DNA from: Hanleya hanleyi
Taxonomy: Eukaryota > Mollusca > Polyplacophora > Lepidopleurida > Hanleyidae
Length of the DNA stretch: 64,000 nucleotides
Reading direction: 5' to 3'
Assembly: GCA_036873755.1 (NCBI GenBank)
Contig: JAVTVY010020479.1
Location: 1-64,000 of the forward strand
Position 1 is the stretch's first letter. Each line of letters begins with the position of its first letter. The notes below the pieces were generated by a model. The model made no database searches and had not been told where the DNA came from. It saw only the letters and a program-made list of their open reading frames with translations. Below, in pieces: positions 48,463-61,437 of the stretch. The translations under genes were made by a program, and so were the position numbers.

Positions 48463-49305
48463 GCTGCGCATCTGAAAACCTCTCGGCTCTGGGTACATTC
48501 ATAATGTATTCATTAAAGATGGCCACCAAGGTTTCCGCCCAATCAGAGAAACCAGAACTGTCATTTGTCGTAAGTCTCTTGATGCATCGATGATGTATAC
48601 CAAATTTTACATCGAGCACTTGAACGGTATCAGAGAACGAGATCGTTAATGATTTTGCATAAATTAAAGATGGCCGCCCATCCTTCTCTCCACTCAGAGG
48701 CCGCTAGTTATTCATTGCAAGTCTCTTGATACATCGATGCTGTATACCAAGTTTGGTATAGAACACTTAAATGATATCAGAGATATATATCATTAAAGTT
48801 TTTGCATAAATTAAAGATGGCCGCCAAGGTTTTCAGTCAATCAGGTCCCGATTTAAAGTATCTGTATGCATCGATGATGTATACCAAATTTCATATAAAA
48901 TAATTGAATGGTAACAGAGATATGTATCATTATCGATTTTGCATAAATTAAAGATGGCCTCCAGGATTTCCAGCTAATCAGAAAAGCCGGTTTGGTAATT
49001 CATTGAAAGTTGCTTGATGTATCGATGATGTATACTAACTTTCGTATTGAACAGTTGAATGGTTTCCGAGATATGGACCATTATCCATTTTGCATAAAAT
49101 TAAAGATGGCCGCCAAGGTTTCCACCCAATCAGGTCCCAATTCAATAGGCTTCTGGTCCTTGACAAGGTAAATAAGCATACCAAATTTGGAATTCTTCAG
49201 TGGAACCGTTTTCCGTCTATCTCGCTCACGTACTGACGTACGAACAGACGGACGTACAAGACGACAATACCCCATGGCCAAAATTGGCCGAGGGGTAAAA
49301 ATGAG
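48463..49305 (+). repeat. mollusc-style composite repeat with five serial units
   Basis: Opens with CGAAGCTGCGCATCTGAAAA and CTCGGCTCTG like the copy at 25,229. Five units of about 128-158 bp each begin with TTAAAGATGGCCGCC or a variant and contain 'gatgtataccaaatttc'. It ends with a GACGGACGTAC run and the hairpin CCCCATGGCC to CCGAGGGGTAAAAAT. Confidence 0.75.
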
Positions 49306-51055
49306 TATTGAGATACAATGTAAAATCCTCATGGTTAGATGGACTGGAGCTATGCTGGGATGCATCCTCTCATGGCATCATATTGTTTCATGTACCTCCT
49401 CCCTAGTATATTACAGTTCTATTTGGTTATCTCCCCTGTCACCTTACAGCTTCAAAACTGTGATATGCAGAGCTCTTTCTGTAGATCAGGGGGAAATGCT
49501 TGCAACATTCCATGAATATTTCAGAAGTAGAATGGAAAGAAAACATTTCTGAATACAGGGAAATTATTACGTAAATGATTTGACCACCACTGGATTTTAG
49601 AAACTTACTATAAAAAGATAATGCAGAGGGTCTTGAGGGGTAAGCTTAAATGGCGAAAATTCCAAACTGTAACTCAACACACATATTTCATGAAAATGTA
49701 AATGAATACAGGCAAAGTGAAATATCCCATTGTTTTCTACAATGAATTACACTTATACTGGTATTATTTAATACTAAATTACTGCCCAACCACGCTTTCT
49801 AATGAGAATGAGTTAGTCCCACAAAATCACTCAACATGCGCCTCTCAAAATCTGTGGTTTAGCAGACGACATATTTTGAGCACGAAAGTAGTGCCACTGG
49901 AAAATGAACGAAAACACGCATAAAATTAGATAATGGAAATGTAACTTAAACATATCAGACCTGCAACTACACGCGAACATTAAAAACACAGAACCTGGAC
50001 ACTCTAAAGAAGGAAGTTTCAGACCTCTTTCTTGTCGTGTAAGAACTCTATCTTTTGCTGAGTTAGCAAGACACAGAGCTGGTGCTCAATTTTTTCTGAC
50101 TACAAGACAGGACCATTAGTCCCTACGGGCCTACATCGCCCCGTGAAAAAAAACTAATGAACAGATGTATGTACATGATATAGGGGTCGAATAAGTGAGG
50201 CAACACGTCAATGCTGATTTTATATAATTGTTTCATATATTGGTTTCACAAATTCCAGTCATCTCATACACCAGGGAACAGCTTTCCGGCGGTGTTCAAA
50301 TATACTGACTAGATCGAGTATGGTATAACCACAACCAAATTGACTGCAAAACAGAAAAAAGAACGCAATATACCCGGTAACAGAAACCTGCTTATCGTTA
50401 TCTATCGACCATTCTTACGAGCTGATTTGAACACAAGCTATTCTTACAGATATTAAAGAAATTACACCACTACAGTTAACATTGTTCTGTTGTTGTTGTA
50501 CTAGAATTTGCTAAATTTACCAAAATTTACCTACAATTACGCCGCATATCTTAAATTAAATTACGTCAGACTTACTCAAAATTTCGAGGTTTTAAGGCAA
50601 AACATTCTTACAAAACGAAATAAACCAAATATATGTTTACCTTTTATGGTAGACCTCAAAACTTTCAAAGATTTCACACGAGAACTTCTGTGCTTTCGCA
50701 CAAATTGTTTTCATGTTCGCCACAACACTCGCTACAACACAATTTCAAACAGTCCATGTAAAAATAGAACAGGAACCGAAAACGGACTAGCAATAACATA
50801 ATGTGGGCAACTGACCTCCGCAACGCAATTCAGCCGTTACAAGAGGACAATACCCCAACAACGCTTGGAGCACCAAAAAAAAGTGCCCCCCCCCCCATCA
50901 GGTTGAAGCTGGCAAAACAAGTAAGCACCCCCTGATTGCACCAGTAAACAAAGTACGCACCCCCCTCCCGAACCACAAGAAAAAACTTCTTGCCCCCCCA
51001 CCTGAATTGCACCAGCTCCCCCCCCCCATCCGATAAATTTTGCACAGTCCCTAAT
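49306..51055. other. inserted sequence absent from copy C, no gene
   Basis: Frames at 49,187-49,923 and 50,508-50,801 have no motif. At 50,865-51,050 a C-rich repeat has runs of C about every 50-60 bp between AGTGCCC, GCACCCCC and TTGCACCAG words; the minus-strand frames there are artefacts of it. Confidence 0.45.
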
Positions 51056-53590
51056 ATGAATGACTTCCACAGTTTTGATTAGAGGCACCTCCACGCCCCC
51101 GCGTTCTCCCGAATTGGTTGCTAAACATAGTTCGAAGATGTGCTCCTGTGTATGTGATGCGATAATTTAATTACGGCCAAATAGCGATATCAGTACATCA
51201 ACCACTTAGTATCTGGTTTGCAATCCAGGATAATCGCTATCGAGAATGGTCGTGTATTTTCCTGGGTTGAGGGTGGAGGCATTCCCGTCCGAAAGAAGTT
51301 TCAAATTAATTTACATGACAATCAGATATAGCGGCAAAGTTTTAGCGAACAACACCGTACTCAAATAAAGACAACATGGTTGTCGCATGCTCAATCAATT
51401 TAACTCTGACTTTTGTCGCTTACTTTAACAGAGAAATACAACCTAAATATAGGCTCAGATTACTGTGATTGCGCCATTTCAACCGAAATTGGCACAGGCG
51501 TGAGTAGTCCCCATCGCGCGCATGGATGTGCGCCTAGCATTCCGGAAACTGGCGAAGGCAGCGAAGAGCAGAATCTGACAATGCACGTACTGTTGTTAAG
51601 TGTACCTGCATTTATTGTCTTTATCATTATTTGCTTTTGACTTCACTGTTGAGATATCGTCAATCTCTGTGAAAAGTAAACTTCTATCTAGAGCAAATTA
51701 CGGAGATTTAAGTTCAAACCGCCAGACCTCGTCATAAACTAATAGTATAATGATCATAAATTAAATGACTCCACTAAATGACTTTGGTCATATTAGATTG
51801 AACCTTGCAAATTGATGACCTGTGTTATTTTCAGAGCCGGTAGTTGGGTACAGTCACTGGGGATCTCCCAGTCAGGTCTGACCACACCATCCATTCATAA
51901 AACGTTGCGGGAGAAACACGTTCGGTCCAATATCATAATACATTTTGGCTTTGTTCCATTCATTACCAAAACTAAAGCAATGTCCACGATATCCACACGA
52001 TAATTGCAGTTTAGCTTTTTATTAACAAAACTTCCGTTTTTTTCGGGCGAGTGAATGAGCCACCCATCAATTCACAATATTGCCATTAGTATATGAGGAT
52101 ATGAAATGGAAAATTCTTTGAATGACATCGACTGAGGCGCACATGCTGTTGTTCCGTGTTATAGGACAGCATTTAGGTATACAGTCATTGGGGGGTTCTA
52201 TTCTCCCTATATTAATTTAAAGATCTTGTAATAATGCCTAATTTTACTGCTTTTTCTCTTATCACAACATAATATTTTTAGAATATCTTCAAGTTCGGAA
52301 TATATTACCCATATACACTAGCTTTTGAATTCACATAAATAAAAGACGATGCATTTATCATCAGGAAAATGTATCAGCTCCTGACACGCGGGTCTGTGAT
52401 TATTTTTGCTCCTATCACAACATAATATTTGTTGAACATCTTCAACTTCGGACTGTATTACCCATATACACCAACTTCATAATTCACATAAAGAAAAGAT
52501 ATCAGCTCCTGACAGGCCTGTCTGGGATTATTTATTTCAATTATAATAACTTAGATTTGACGATCCGCGATGTGCAGTCATTACATTGGCTAATTTGTTC
52601 AAGTCAGACAAATAACTGCATTAAGTGTTGTCATCTGTCTTTGATATACTGGACGATATTGGATTCAAATTTACAATCCAGATCAAAAACGGATGAGTTG
52701 CTCAACCTTTCGTCAATGAAAATATATCACATAGTAGTACTCACAGGGGTATGGTCTCCAAGTTGAGGTGCTCCATTAACGTTAGTATAGCGTAATGGTT
52801 CTACTTGATATTTACAACGAAAATATATAATGTATATTGAGTTACCTTTGTCTTAGTACACTGTATGGGGATGGGTGGACATAGTACGACATATTAGAGC
52901 AACAAAGCCCAGATGGTGGGAAAAATTGTCGATGTACTGACAAGAATATACTGAACAAATATACTGAGAAAACTCCACCTGTTTGTTCGATCACACGAGG
53001 TAAAATACACGGAATATATTAGATCGCAGATGACAGGTAAAGTGATCTATTACGATAATAAGATAAGCATCATTAACCGTAATAATGTAGATCGTCGCTA
53101 ACAGTGATCTCTCGGATTCCCTTAAAAGGATCGATAATATTATCCCATTGTTGTTGTATATTCGCTCAGTGACCCCAGACAGATAACCAGTTAATGAAAT
53201 AGGTATAATATTCTAAGACTGCATGGGAATAGTAAAGTAGAAATATATGCGCATAAAACATGCAATTACAATTGTGTTTGAGTGGGCGCTCGGACATTTA
53301 TATAACTATCTAAACGAAACCTATCCAATCAAGTTTTCACCAGCAAACATTGATCGGTTACAACCTCTGAAGATAGCTATAGTGATGCACGTGCATGGAA
53401 AGGGACGTATGCGGATAGTGTTTAGTTTGGCCAGCATCGCTTGGGGCAACACTGCATCTGTCGGGGTTGCCCAAAGACTGCACATCGTAATGCCAGGTTG
53501 CTCAATTAAAATAACGGACAAAAGAATAAAACAAGCTTTTAGATTGAATGGTATTTCCCGCAATTGCTTGCTCTTAAGTACATAAAGATG
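51056..53590 (+). repeat. downstream part of duplicated unit, copy B
   Basis: Collinear with 56,470-59,095. Shared landmarks include ATATAGGCTCAGATTACTGT (51,450; one change at 56,806), CACTGGGGATCTCCCAG (51,857), 'aacctttcgtcaatgaaaatat' (52,710), TCTCTCGGATTCCCTTAAAA (53,109) and GTGATGCACGTGCATGGAAA (53,382). A segment of about 145 bp is tandemly duplicated in this copy only (52,252-52,397 and 52,405-52,530). The segment 53,201-53,310 is inverted relative to copy C. No TM7 exon was recognised. Confidence 0.7.
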
Positions 53591-54946
53591 TATAGCTAAA
53601 CGAAAAGAAATCTCGAATCTTGTACACTGCTCATGTGAATTCCCACAAGTATTTTGTGATCGAAATTATAGTTATTTTTCACTATAGATCCTACGATTTG
53701 ACAAATTTAATTGGAACCGAACGGAGTGTGCTCATTGATGAGGTTGCATTTCTTTAGAGATGTCACCGTCTGACGCTTAGCGAGTAGGTTACTCAGGCCT
53801 AACTCGGATCTAACTCGTCAACGGCGTCACAGACCAGTCGAGCAAACGGGATCAGTTACAGAAAGTCGTGAGAGCCAGTCGAACACACCGGTTGTGTAAA
53901 CACTGAAGACAATGCTAAGGGCCGATTAAGAATTCCCCTATCGACTTCTGCATCCGTAGATCAGCTAAATCGAAAATATCCATGCACTGGCAACATGTCC
54001 ACGTTTGCTTATCGTAATTAATAAATAAATCAGAAAGTAATTACAACTAATCAATGTGAAATGACATTTGTGGCATTGTATAACGTGTACAATTACAGCT
54101 AATTGGCAGAATACTTTATATGGAATTGAATTGAGGCAATAATTCATTTTTTTGTTGTTGAATTGGAACACAACTGGACTGTTCATTCTCGTGTCTACCG
54201 AATATCAGTTGGCCGCTCGTTCCAACACATTGGTATAGGTTGGTTTACCGATTCGTTTGCTTGACTATCTGCTAAACTGAAAGCAGTGCGGCTGTTGACG
54301 GGTTTACAACAACGACAGCACAATTTACCGAAAAATGAATGGATTTTCTGCTAATTTTGAAGCTCAAATGAGTGGGCTGAGAAGACCGTTGATGGCTGCA
54401 AAGGTGACAAAAACGGCGAACCAAGAAACACAGTTCTGACTTGGATCTTCACCTTCAAAAATGCCAACCATGCCGCAGATTCCTGAAAAATCCAGATGTA
54501 AAGTCCATCAAAACACGGCGAACCATGCAAATTGTCTGAAGTAATCTGAACAAAACGGAAATGTTAACGGGGTAGTGTTCAAACGTGCCTTGGCCTGTTA
54601 TGATCGAAAGCGGAAATATGTTACGGAAAACACATGTAGATTCAGAGAGCTTATACGGATATAGGGAAGAAATAGTTTGTAGGAAGTCAAGGACGAAATT
54701 ATGAAGCTCAGAGTATGTAGTATTATTAAAGATCTCACGGTAACAGTATAAAAAAAGTATAACATGTACAATCCGTATTGTTTGTATTACTTGTTCTGTC
54801 AAATATTTAGGCTTGCGGGCTAATCTTTCCTATATCTTGGAGGCCAAGCCGCAATCTTCCGGGCGTCTTATTGTTTTCTGATGTTTCAGGAGACTGGACT
54901 CTCTTAGAAAGTTAATATGACGCGTTATTAAATAAATTGGCTGAGC
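53591..54946. other. spacer between copies B and C, no gene
   Basis: No motif or repeat recognised. The minus-strand frame 54,455-54,802 (115 codons) has no recognisable content. Confidence 0.4.
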
Positions 54947-54955
54947 TATATATAA
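54947..54955 (+). promoter_or_regulatory. TATA-like element upstream of GPCR copy C
   Basis: TATATATAA followed by TCGAT, 70 bp before the ATG at 55,017, matching copy B in position. Confidence 0.45.
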
Positions 54956-55016
54956 TCGATCAAAGCGATGTCCTTATCTACTGGATGGCCTACGTGTGTG
55001 GTATATACCGCCCAGG

Positions 55017-55788
55017 ATGTACTCCGCCACAGATAACTTTACTGCTGCCAAGAATGTGGTATTATTGGGAACAAATATGAGCAACAGTACTCGAGTCCAA
55101 GAGAGCTGCAAAGAAATTTCACCACTACAATTATTAGAGATATTGGTCAACATCGTATTCTGCCTCGTTGGTTCTTCTACTTGCATTCTGAATGGTATTG
55201 TAATTGTAGGATTCATCAAAGAAAGACGGGTGCGTGGGACGCCCGGTAACGCCCTAATCGGTGTTTTTATACTGTATGTGGTGGTATTAAACTTAAGTCG
55301 AGTTGATAACGACCATGAATACCTGTTCCGAATGGGATTCATTTGCTCTTTCTTCTTGGCTTCCACGTTTTTCCTGAACTTCCTGACCATCGACCGTTAC
55401 CTAAAAATCACTATGCATCTCCGGTACAAGTCTCTTGTGACTACCTGGACTCGCCACATAGTTTGTGTCGTCACCTGGTTAGTTTGTGTTATAGTGGGTT
55501 TGGTCCCATTAGCTGGTTGGCATAAGCCTGACGTGAAAAGCCGAAGCTTCTTCGAAACATTCACTGTAAGCTACATCATCAGTTTTTTCGTCCTGGGTTT
55601 TATTTTACCAATGATGTCCATGGTATTTGCTTACTCCAGTCTCTACATGATTTCAAGACAGCACGCCAGAAGAATTGCCTCTCAGACACAAACAACGACA
55701 GATATGAAAGACGGAAGTAAACATCGAAAAGTAATCAAGTCCATATTTCTGCTGATTGGAGCTTACTTTACCTGCTGGATGCCATTAG
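55017..55788 (+). CDS. class A GPCR, first exon, copy C, with TM2 core deleted
   Basis: Encodes 257 residues plus one base before the donor GTATGT at 55,789, the same donor and phase as copy B. The start is ATG 55,017, matching copy B (Met-Tyr-Ser). The frame is open upstream to 54,996 without another ATG. Sequence is close to copy B across TM1, TM3 (DRY kept), TM4, TM5 and TM6 (CWMP). A 30-bp in-frame deletion at about 55,250 removes the ten residues VFIRNLATSD, including the TM2 aspartate that binds sodium and supports activation in class A receptors. A shortened TM2 is unlikely to fold normally, so this copy may be on the way to a pseudogene, though its frame is still open. No terminal exon was recognised downstream. 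Confidence 0.75.
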
Positions 55789-58700
55789 GTATGTTCGAAC
55801 ACTGTATTAATGATTTTCGCTTAGTTGTAATTTTGTTGCCTTCTATGCCCAGGATAAAAGTTCAAAAGATGCTTAATCGTCCCTCATACCTCTCAATCAA
55901 TAACAGATGTGTTTATTCCTGTTTCCATTACTAACGCTTTAGTCGGATGTTTTTTCGAATCTGTTAACGGCAATAGCACGCTAACAAAATGATTTAGGAA
56001 ATAGAAGCTTGTTCCCATTTTTTATAACATAAATATGTATCAATTATTTTAACTACTGAAACGTCAGTCAGTGGCTTGCAAGCTTTGAGTAACCGCAATA
56101 ATAGGCCAGTAATGGGGTTAAGAAGTAAACTTTGATATATTTTGGCTGCAACATGTTTCGGTTCTAAAGGGTCTACCTGTGTTTGACAATGCAGCCATAT
56201 TATAGTTGTGATGTACTATTTTAATACTCCGTCTACGAAGTGCGTTTAAGTGCTTTGTCTGCCTGTCTGTCTGTCTGTCCGTGTGACTGTCTTCTGTCTG
56301 TATGTCTATCATACTAAAATTTAAACCATGTTGGCTTGCTAAGCTTTCTTCGGAGATAAGAACCTGCTATTTATGTGGTGAAATATCAATCTTTATCTAA
56401 ATTATCAGGAGTTGGGCTTTATCATTCTCCCTATCAAATCGAGTGTAACCTACCGTTTATATTCAACGACTTTCGTAGATTTGACTGGAGACACACTCTC
56501 CCGAATGGGTTGCAAACATTGTTCCAGGATGTGCTTCTGTTTATGTGATGCAGTAATTTAATTACAACCACTCTGGTTTGTAAGTCACCTGAATCTTTAT
56601 CGAGAATGATCATGTTTCTCCTGGGTAGGAAGTGGAGGCATTCACGGTCGAAAGAACGTTCAAATTCATTTACATGACGATCAGATATAGAGGTAAACTT
56701 TTAACGAATACCAACGTAATAAAATAAAGACTACTAGGTTGTCGCATGCTCAACCAATTTAACTCTATGCATTGTCTCTTACTTCAACAGATCAATGCAA
56801 CATAAATATAGGATCAGATTACTGTGAACACGCCACTTCAACCGAAATTGCATTTCAACACTTTGGCACGAACGTGAGATATTCACTTCGCGCATGGTGG
56901 TGCACCGAGCATTCCGGATACGGGCGAATGCAGCAAAGAGCAGAATCTGACAATGACAGTGCTTTTGTTAAGCGTACCTGTATTTATCGTCTTTCATCAT
57001 TATTTGCGTTTGTCTTCACTGTTGAGATATGGCTAATCTCTGTGCAAATTAAGCTTCTGTCTAGAGCAAAAAACGAAGGTTTAAGTTTAAAGAACTAATA
57101 GTATAATCATAGTTTAAAGTTTAAAGTTTCCAGATCCACTAAATGACTTTGGTCATGCTCGATTTAACCTTGCAAATTGATGACCGGTGTTAACAAATAA
57201 TTCTACTTGACATATATATATGCCTGTTTTGGAGCCGATAGTTCTAAAAGACACATGTCTGTGATTATGATTGGGGTCAGCCACTGGGGATCTCCCAGCC
57301 AGGTCCACTCAGAATTGTTGTGGGAAAAATCACGGTCAATTCAATATCATAGTATGTATATGGAGGCATTCACGGTCGAAATATATATATATGCCTGTTT
57401 TGGAGCCGATAGTTCTAAAAAACATATGTCTGTGATTATGGATTGGGGTCAGCCACTGGGGATCTCCCAGTCAGGTCCATTCAGAATTGTTGTGGCAAAA
57501 ATCACGGTCAATCCAATATCATAGTATTATATATATGTTTTGTCTATGGTCCCATCATTGAAAATATCACACAGTAGCCATGATATCCCCGTGATAACTG
57601 CAGAATAGCTTTAAAATAAATTTTATTAACGAAACTTGCGATATGAAAACAGTGAATAAACCATCAGTATATGATGATGTCCAAGTTATCAATTCCTTCT
57701 CGCTCAACATAATATGTATCTCTTCGTCACAATTAATGTCCCATTTAACTTGTAGCAGGATGGTTCCAATACTGGGGTAATCTGTTCGTCAAAAGCTTTT
57801 CTAGCCGGTACCTTACTTTGATGCAGTCTATTGCACAAATATTGGAATGCAAAATGCTTTGAATGACATCGAGTGAGGCGCGCAGGCTGTTGTTCCGTGT
57901 TATGGGATACAGGCATTGGACGATATTAAATTAAAGATCTTGTGATAAGGCCTAATCGTGCTGATTTTACTCCTATCACAATATGTTAGCCTATTTGCTG
58001 AATATCTTCAAGTTCGGACTGTAACCTCAACTTCGACCCATGTGCACTAACTGTTTAGTTCACATAAACAATCCGAGACAGTCATCAAAATACGATGCAT
58101 TTTTAATCATAAAAATGTATCAGGCTTGTCTGAGATTATTTAATTCAATTACAGAAACATGCACTTGGCGATGTGCAATCAATTCTTTGGCTAATACGTT
58201 CACGTCAGACAAATGCCAGTATTAAGTGCTGCCATCTGTCTTTTGATATACTGGATCCGATATTGGATGCATATTTACAAAGCAAGTCAAAAACGGCTGA
58301 GATTCTCAACCTTTCGTCAATGAAAATATATCACATAGTACTACTCACAGGGGTTTGTTGAGGTGCACCATTAACGTTAGTATAACGATATTTACAACGA
58401 GAATTTATAATATATATTGAGTTACCTTTGTTTTAGTACGATGTCTGGGGAGGAGGTGGATTTAGTAAGACAAATTAGACGCAACAAAGAACGGGTGGCG
58501 GGAAAAGATGCCGACGTACTGACAAGAATATAATGGAAAAATATACCGAAAAAAGATAACACCTGTTTGTTCGATCACATGAAATACACGGATTGTATTA
58601 GATTGCAGATGACAGGTAAAGTGTTCTATTACGATAATAAGATAAGCATCATTAACCATACTAATGTAGATCGTCGCTAACAGTGATCTCTCGGATTCCC

Positions 58701-59095
58701 TTAAAAGGATCGATAATATTATTCCATTATTACTGTATGTTCACTCAGTGACCCCAGACAGATAACCCGATTAAAGAAATGGTTATATAAATGTCCGAGC
58801 GCCAACTCAAATACATTTGTAATTGCATGTTTTATGCGCATCTATTATTACTACTCTACTATCCGTATTCAGACCTAGAATATTATACCTATCCAAACGA
58901 AACTGAAACCTAGCAATTTTTCACCAGAGAACATTGATCGGTTACAACCACTGAAGATAGCTATAGTGATGCACGTGCATGGAAAGTGACGAATGCGGTT
59001 GTGTGTAGTTTGGTCAGCATCGCCTGTGGCAACACTAGACTTGTCGGGGAATGCACAGAGACGGCACAGCCTAATGCCAATTAGAATAAAGGACT
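55789..59095 (+). repeat. intron and downstream part of duplicated unit, copy C
   Basis: Collinear with 46,738-47,415 and then 51,056-53,590, without the insertion found in copy B. A segment holding ATGCCTGTTTTGGAGCCGAT and CACTGGGGATCTCCCAG is tandemly duplicated in this copy only (about 57,209-57,354 and 57,389-57,535); a piece matching 56,634 (GGAGGCATTCACGGTCGAA) lies between the two. The segment 58,780-58,893 is inverted relative to copy B. An A-run follows at 59,097-59,114. Confidence 0.7.
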
Positions 59096-59114
59096 AAAAA
59101 AAAAAAAAAAAAAA

Positions 59115-59737
59115 TATTACATTGTTTACAGTGCTCAAGATTTCTTTAGTTGTACATCATTATGTTGTCGGCGAAAATTCAAAGAGATGTTTGGGGCAAA
59201 TAATGACGAGCTTTAGGTACGAAAGAGGTTGGCAAGAGAACAAAAATATACGATATAATGAAACTAGGATGTTTATGTGTTCGACTGAATCAGTTTTATT
59301 GGTGATTTCAAGAAGAAAATTTATGAAAACAGAACCTGTCATGATCGGTACATCGGAGTCATACACCATCTATGCACTACATACTTAACAACAAGAAGAA
59401 CATTGGTATGATATTGCTATTTCGCTTGTATTCCAATGAAATTAACATCATTATTAGGGCCTGCGCATGTGGTTTCAACGCACAATGTATGTAATTGAAA
59501 CCCAGTACTACTATGGTTCTTCGCTTAAAAGTCGCTTATCGTCTCCAGGATATCGAATGGCTGTCACAATTAACGAATCATAACATCTAACAATGGGTCG
59601 CTGCTATGAATAATTGAGATGATTACTGTAGATTTCCTTTACAAACATAAATTTCTTTATTATTACAAGCTCTGAGCGGCTTTCAAATCTCTTATCGGGA
59701 CCTTTTTTAAGTGAATATAAAAGTGGAGAAGCTCGTA
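59115..59737. other. no gene recognised
   Basis: Overlapping frames on both strands at 59,122-59,388 show no motif. No shared repeat noted. Confidence 0.4.
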
Positions 59738-59872
59738 TACTATGATTGTCTTTTTGAATTTGGTGCTAATACTGTTATATGGAATATGGAATAGGTCTTT
59801 GGATTATGGACGCGGATATTCTCTAATGGACGACGGCTGAATTATGGATGACGGACTAGACGCTTGTAATTT
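59738..59872 (+). mobile_element. PLE 3' tail, 135 bp
   Basis: Nearly identical to 63,278-63,411, from ACTATGATTGTCTTTTTGAA to ACGCTTGTAAT. High identity suggests a recent insertion, strongly 5'-truncated. Confidence 0.8.
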
Positions 59873-60725
59873 GTAGTATTAATGAAGATACCACGTATGA
59901 ATCTAAAACAGTATAACAGCACATTTTACAACCCCTTTTCGGGAAATAAGCCTAATAATGGCAAGCGTTCCACATCCAACTCACCTGACCTATACATATT
60001 TTGGCAGCATAGATAGCTTGACAAAATTGACTGGATTTGGATCCGGTCACGTCTGGACTATTTGTCGTTTATTAAAACTATTCATTACTATTATTCCGAA
60101 TTGCATACGGTCCCATAATATACATATCCCCTGACAGCGATATCCGGATATAGTTATGTGGAGTCAACAATACAGAAGTAAATGATAATCTTATGATCCC
60201 ACATGTTGATAATCTGAATGCATTATTGCCAATCGCGAGTCATTTTCTTTTGTCCTTGTTTTCCTGGATCGCAATCATATATGTCGCTGTATAGCAAACA
60301 TATTGCGGAACGAGACGTTCAATTCAATCCCATCTGTCTCTCTCTCCCTCAATCTTAAATCAGCTTATATGTACACGTAGTCTAATGGGTACAAATTGAG
60401 CACCCCTGTATCCGTTCTTCCAAGAATACGACAATATACAGCACTAACTATAACAGCAATAATCTCAAACCCTGTTCCCTCTAATTCACGAATCAGTATG
60501 AAGAATCTTCTCTGGATTTGAAGCAAGTCCCTACTGTCCAAATCGAAGAATAATCACATCAGAATTAAAAAGTCATTTGTTTGAGGTAACATAACCTTGA
60601 TACAAACCATGGGTCGGTATGTTGATGTTGTTGTTTTGGGTAGGGGAGTTTTTGGTAGATACGTAGTGTTACCTCAAATGAAAAATATTTTCATTTTGGC
60701 CTCAGAGCTATATCTTCATGCAAAT
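59873..60725. other. no gene recognised
   Basis: AT-rich, without supported frames; the short frame at 60,597-60,794 runs into the next repeat. Confidence 0.4.
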
Positions 60726-61437
60726 GAGAAGGGTTTAAAAGAGCGGATGAGATACCTACATGTAGGCTATGTCTTAGAATCCTCCGTATTCTAGTCTGAA
60801 TGCTGTGGAGTCGGGCGTTTGCTTTTTAGTCGCCAGATGTCGTCAATACTTCTCATCTCTTACATATCTCACCAATTAGACGACCACAATTTCGGCATTT
60901 GGTTGTGTTGTGAAAATGGCTTTGGCACACTTGTAAAAAGCGCCCTTGTCGATTAGAGTGCCGTCCCTTGGTATAACAGAGAGAGCGCTGGTTGTTTCGT
61001 GACCAAATCAGTGTAGGGAGACGCATGCAATTCGAGAGGTTCGGTTCTCCGTAAATTATTGGCAATTCGCCAATGTCCTTTGTTCTGTCTACAGAGGTGC
61101 AATTCGAGAGGTTCGGTTCTCCGTAAATTATTGGCAATTCGCCAATGTCCTTTGTTCTGTCTACAGAGGTTATCACTTCAACTAGTATCAGACGTAAAGC
61201 CCTTATTGTTTATCAGTCTTGTTCTGTCGAAAGTTTATGCCTTGCAGGGTGATCCTTCATTTAGGCAAGAAGACGTATAGCCGAAGTATTCCGAATGCCC
61301 TATTGTTTTCTGGTGTTGCACGACACTGGATCCGCTTTAAAATTAAGTTTGAATTGGACACCAACTATTCGGAAGTGAAGCAAGGTAAAGTCTCCAAAGC
61401 GTTTAACTGAGTGCATGTATGGCAAGCCAATAGAGTA
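60726..61437 (-). repeat. left member of a direct-repeat pair, related to the short family
   Basis: Matches 63,417-64,000 from AAGGGTTTAAAAGA to GAGTGCATGTATGG. On the minus strand it contains the short-family box GACATCTGGCGACTAAAAAG (about 60,840) and, further on, GGTATCTCATCCGCTCTTTT, the start of a core that then diverges. A 72-bp unit (GCAATTCGAGAGGTTCGG to ACAGAGGT) is repeated exactly in tandem at 61,027-61,170. The minus-strand frame 60,853-61,176 ends in KCRNCGRLIGEICKR, which might be a remnant of a zinc-binding protein, but the right-hand copy breaks it. Confidence 0.55.

Noticed and set aside
50830..51094. Glycine-rich minus-strand frames as proteins
   Set aside because: They are produced by runs of C in a repeat, with two overlapping frames equally open.
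51429..51500. Small exon conserved between intron B and C (AACAG acceptor, GTGAG donor)
   Set aside because: The match between copies is no better than in the flanking intron, and the donor and frame differ between copies.
53247..53585. 112-codon frame and its 80-codon antisense partner as genes
   Set aside because: The frame spans the micro-inversion and is broken in copy C; no motif is visible.
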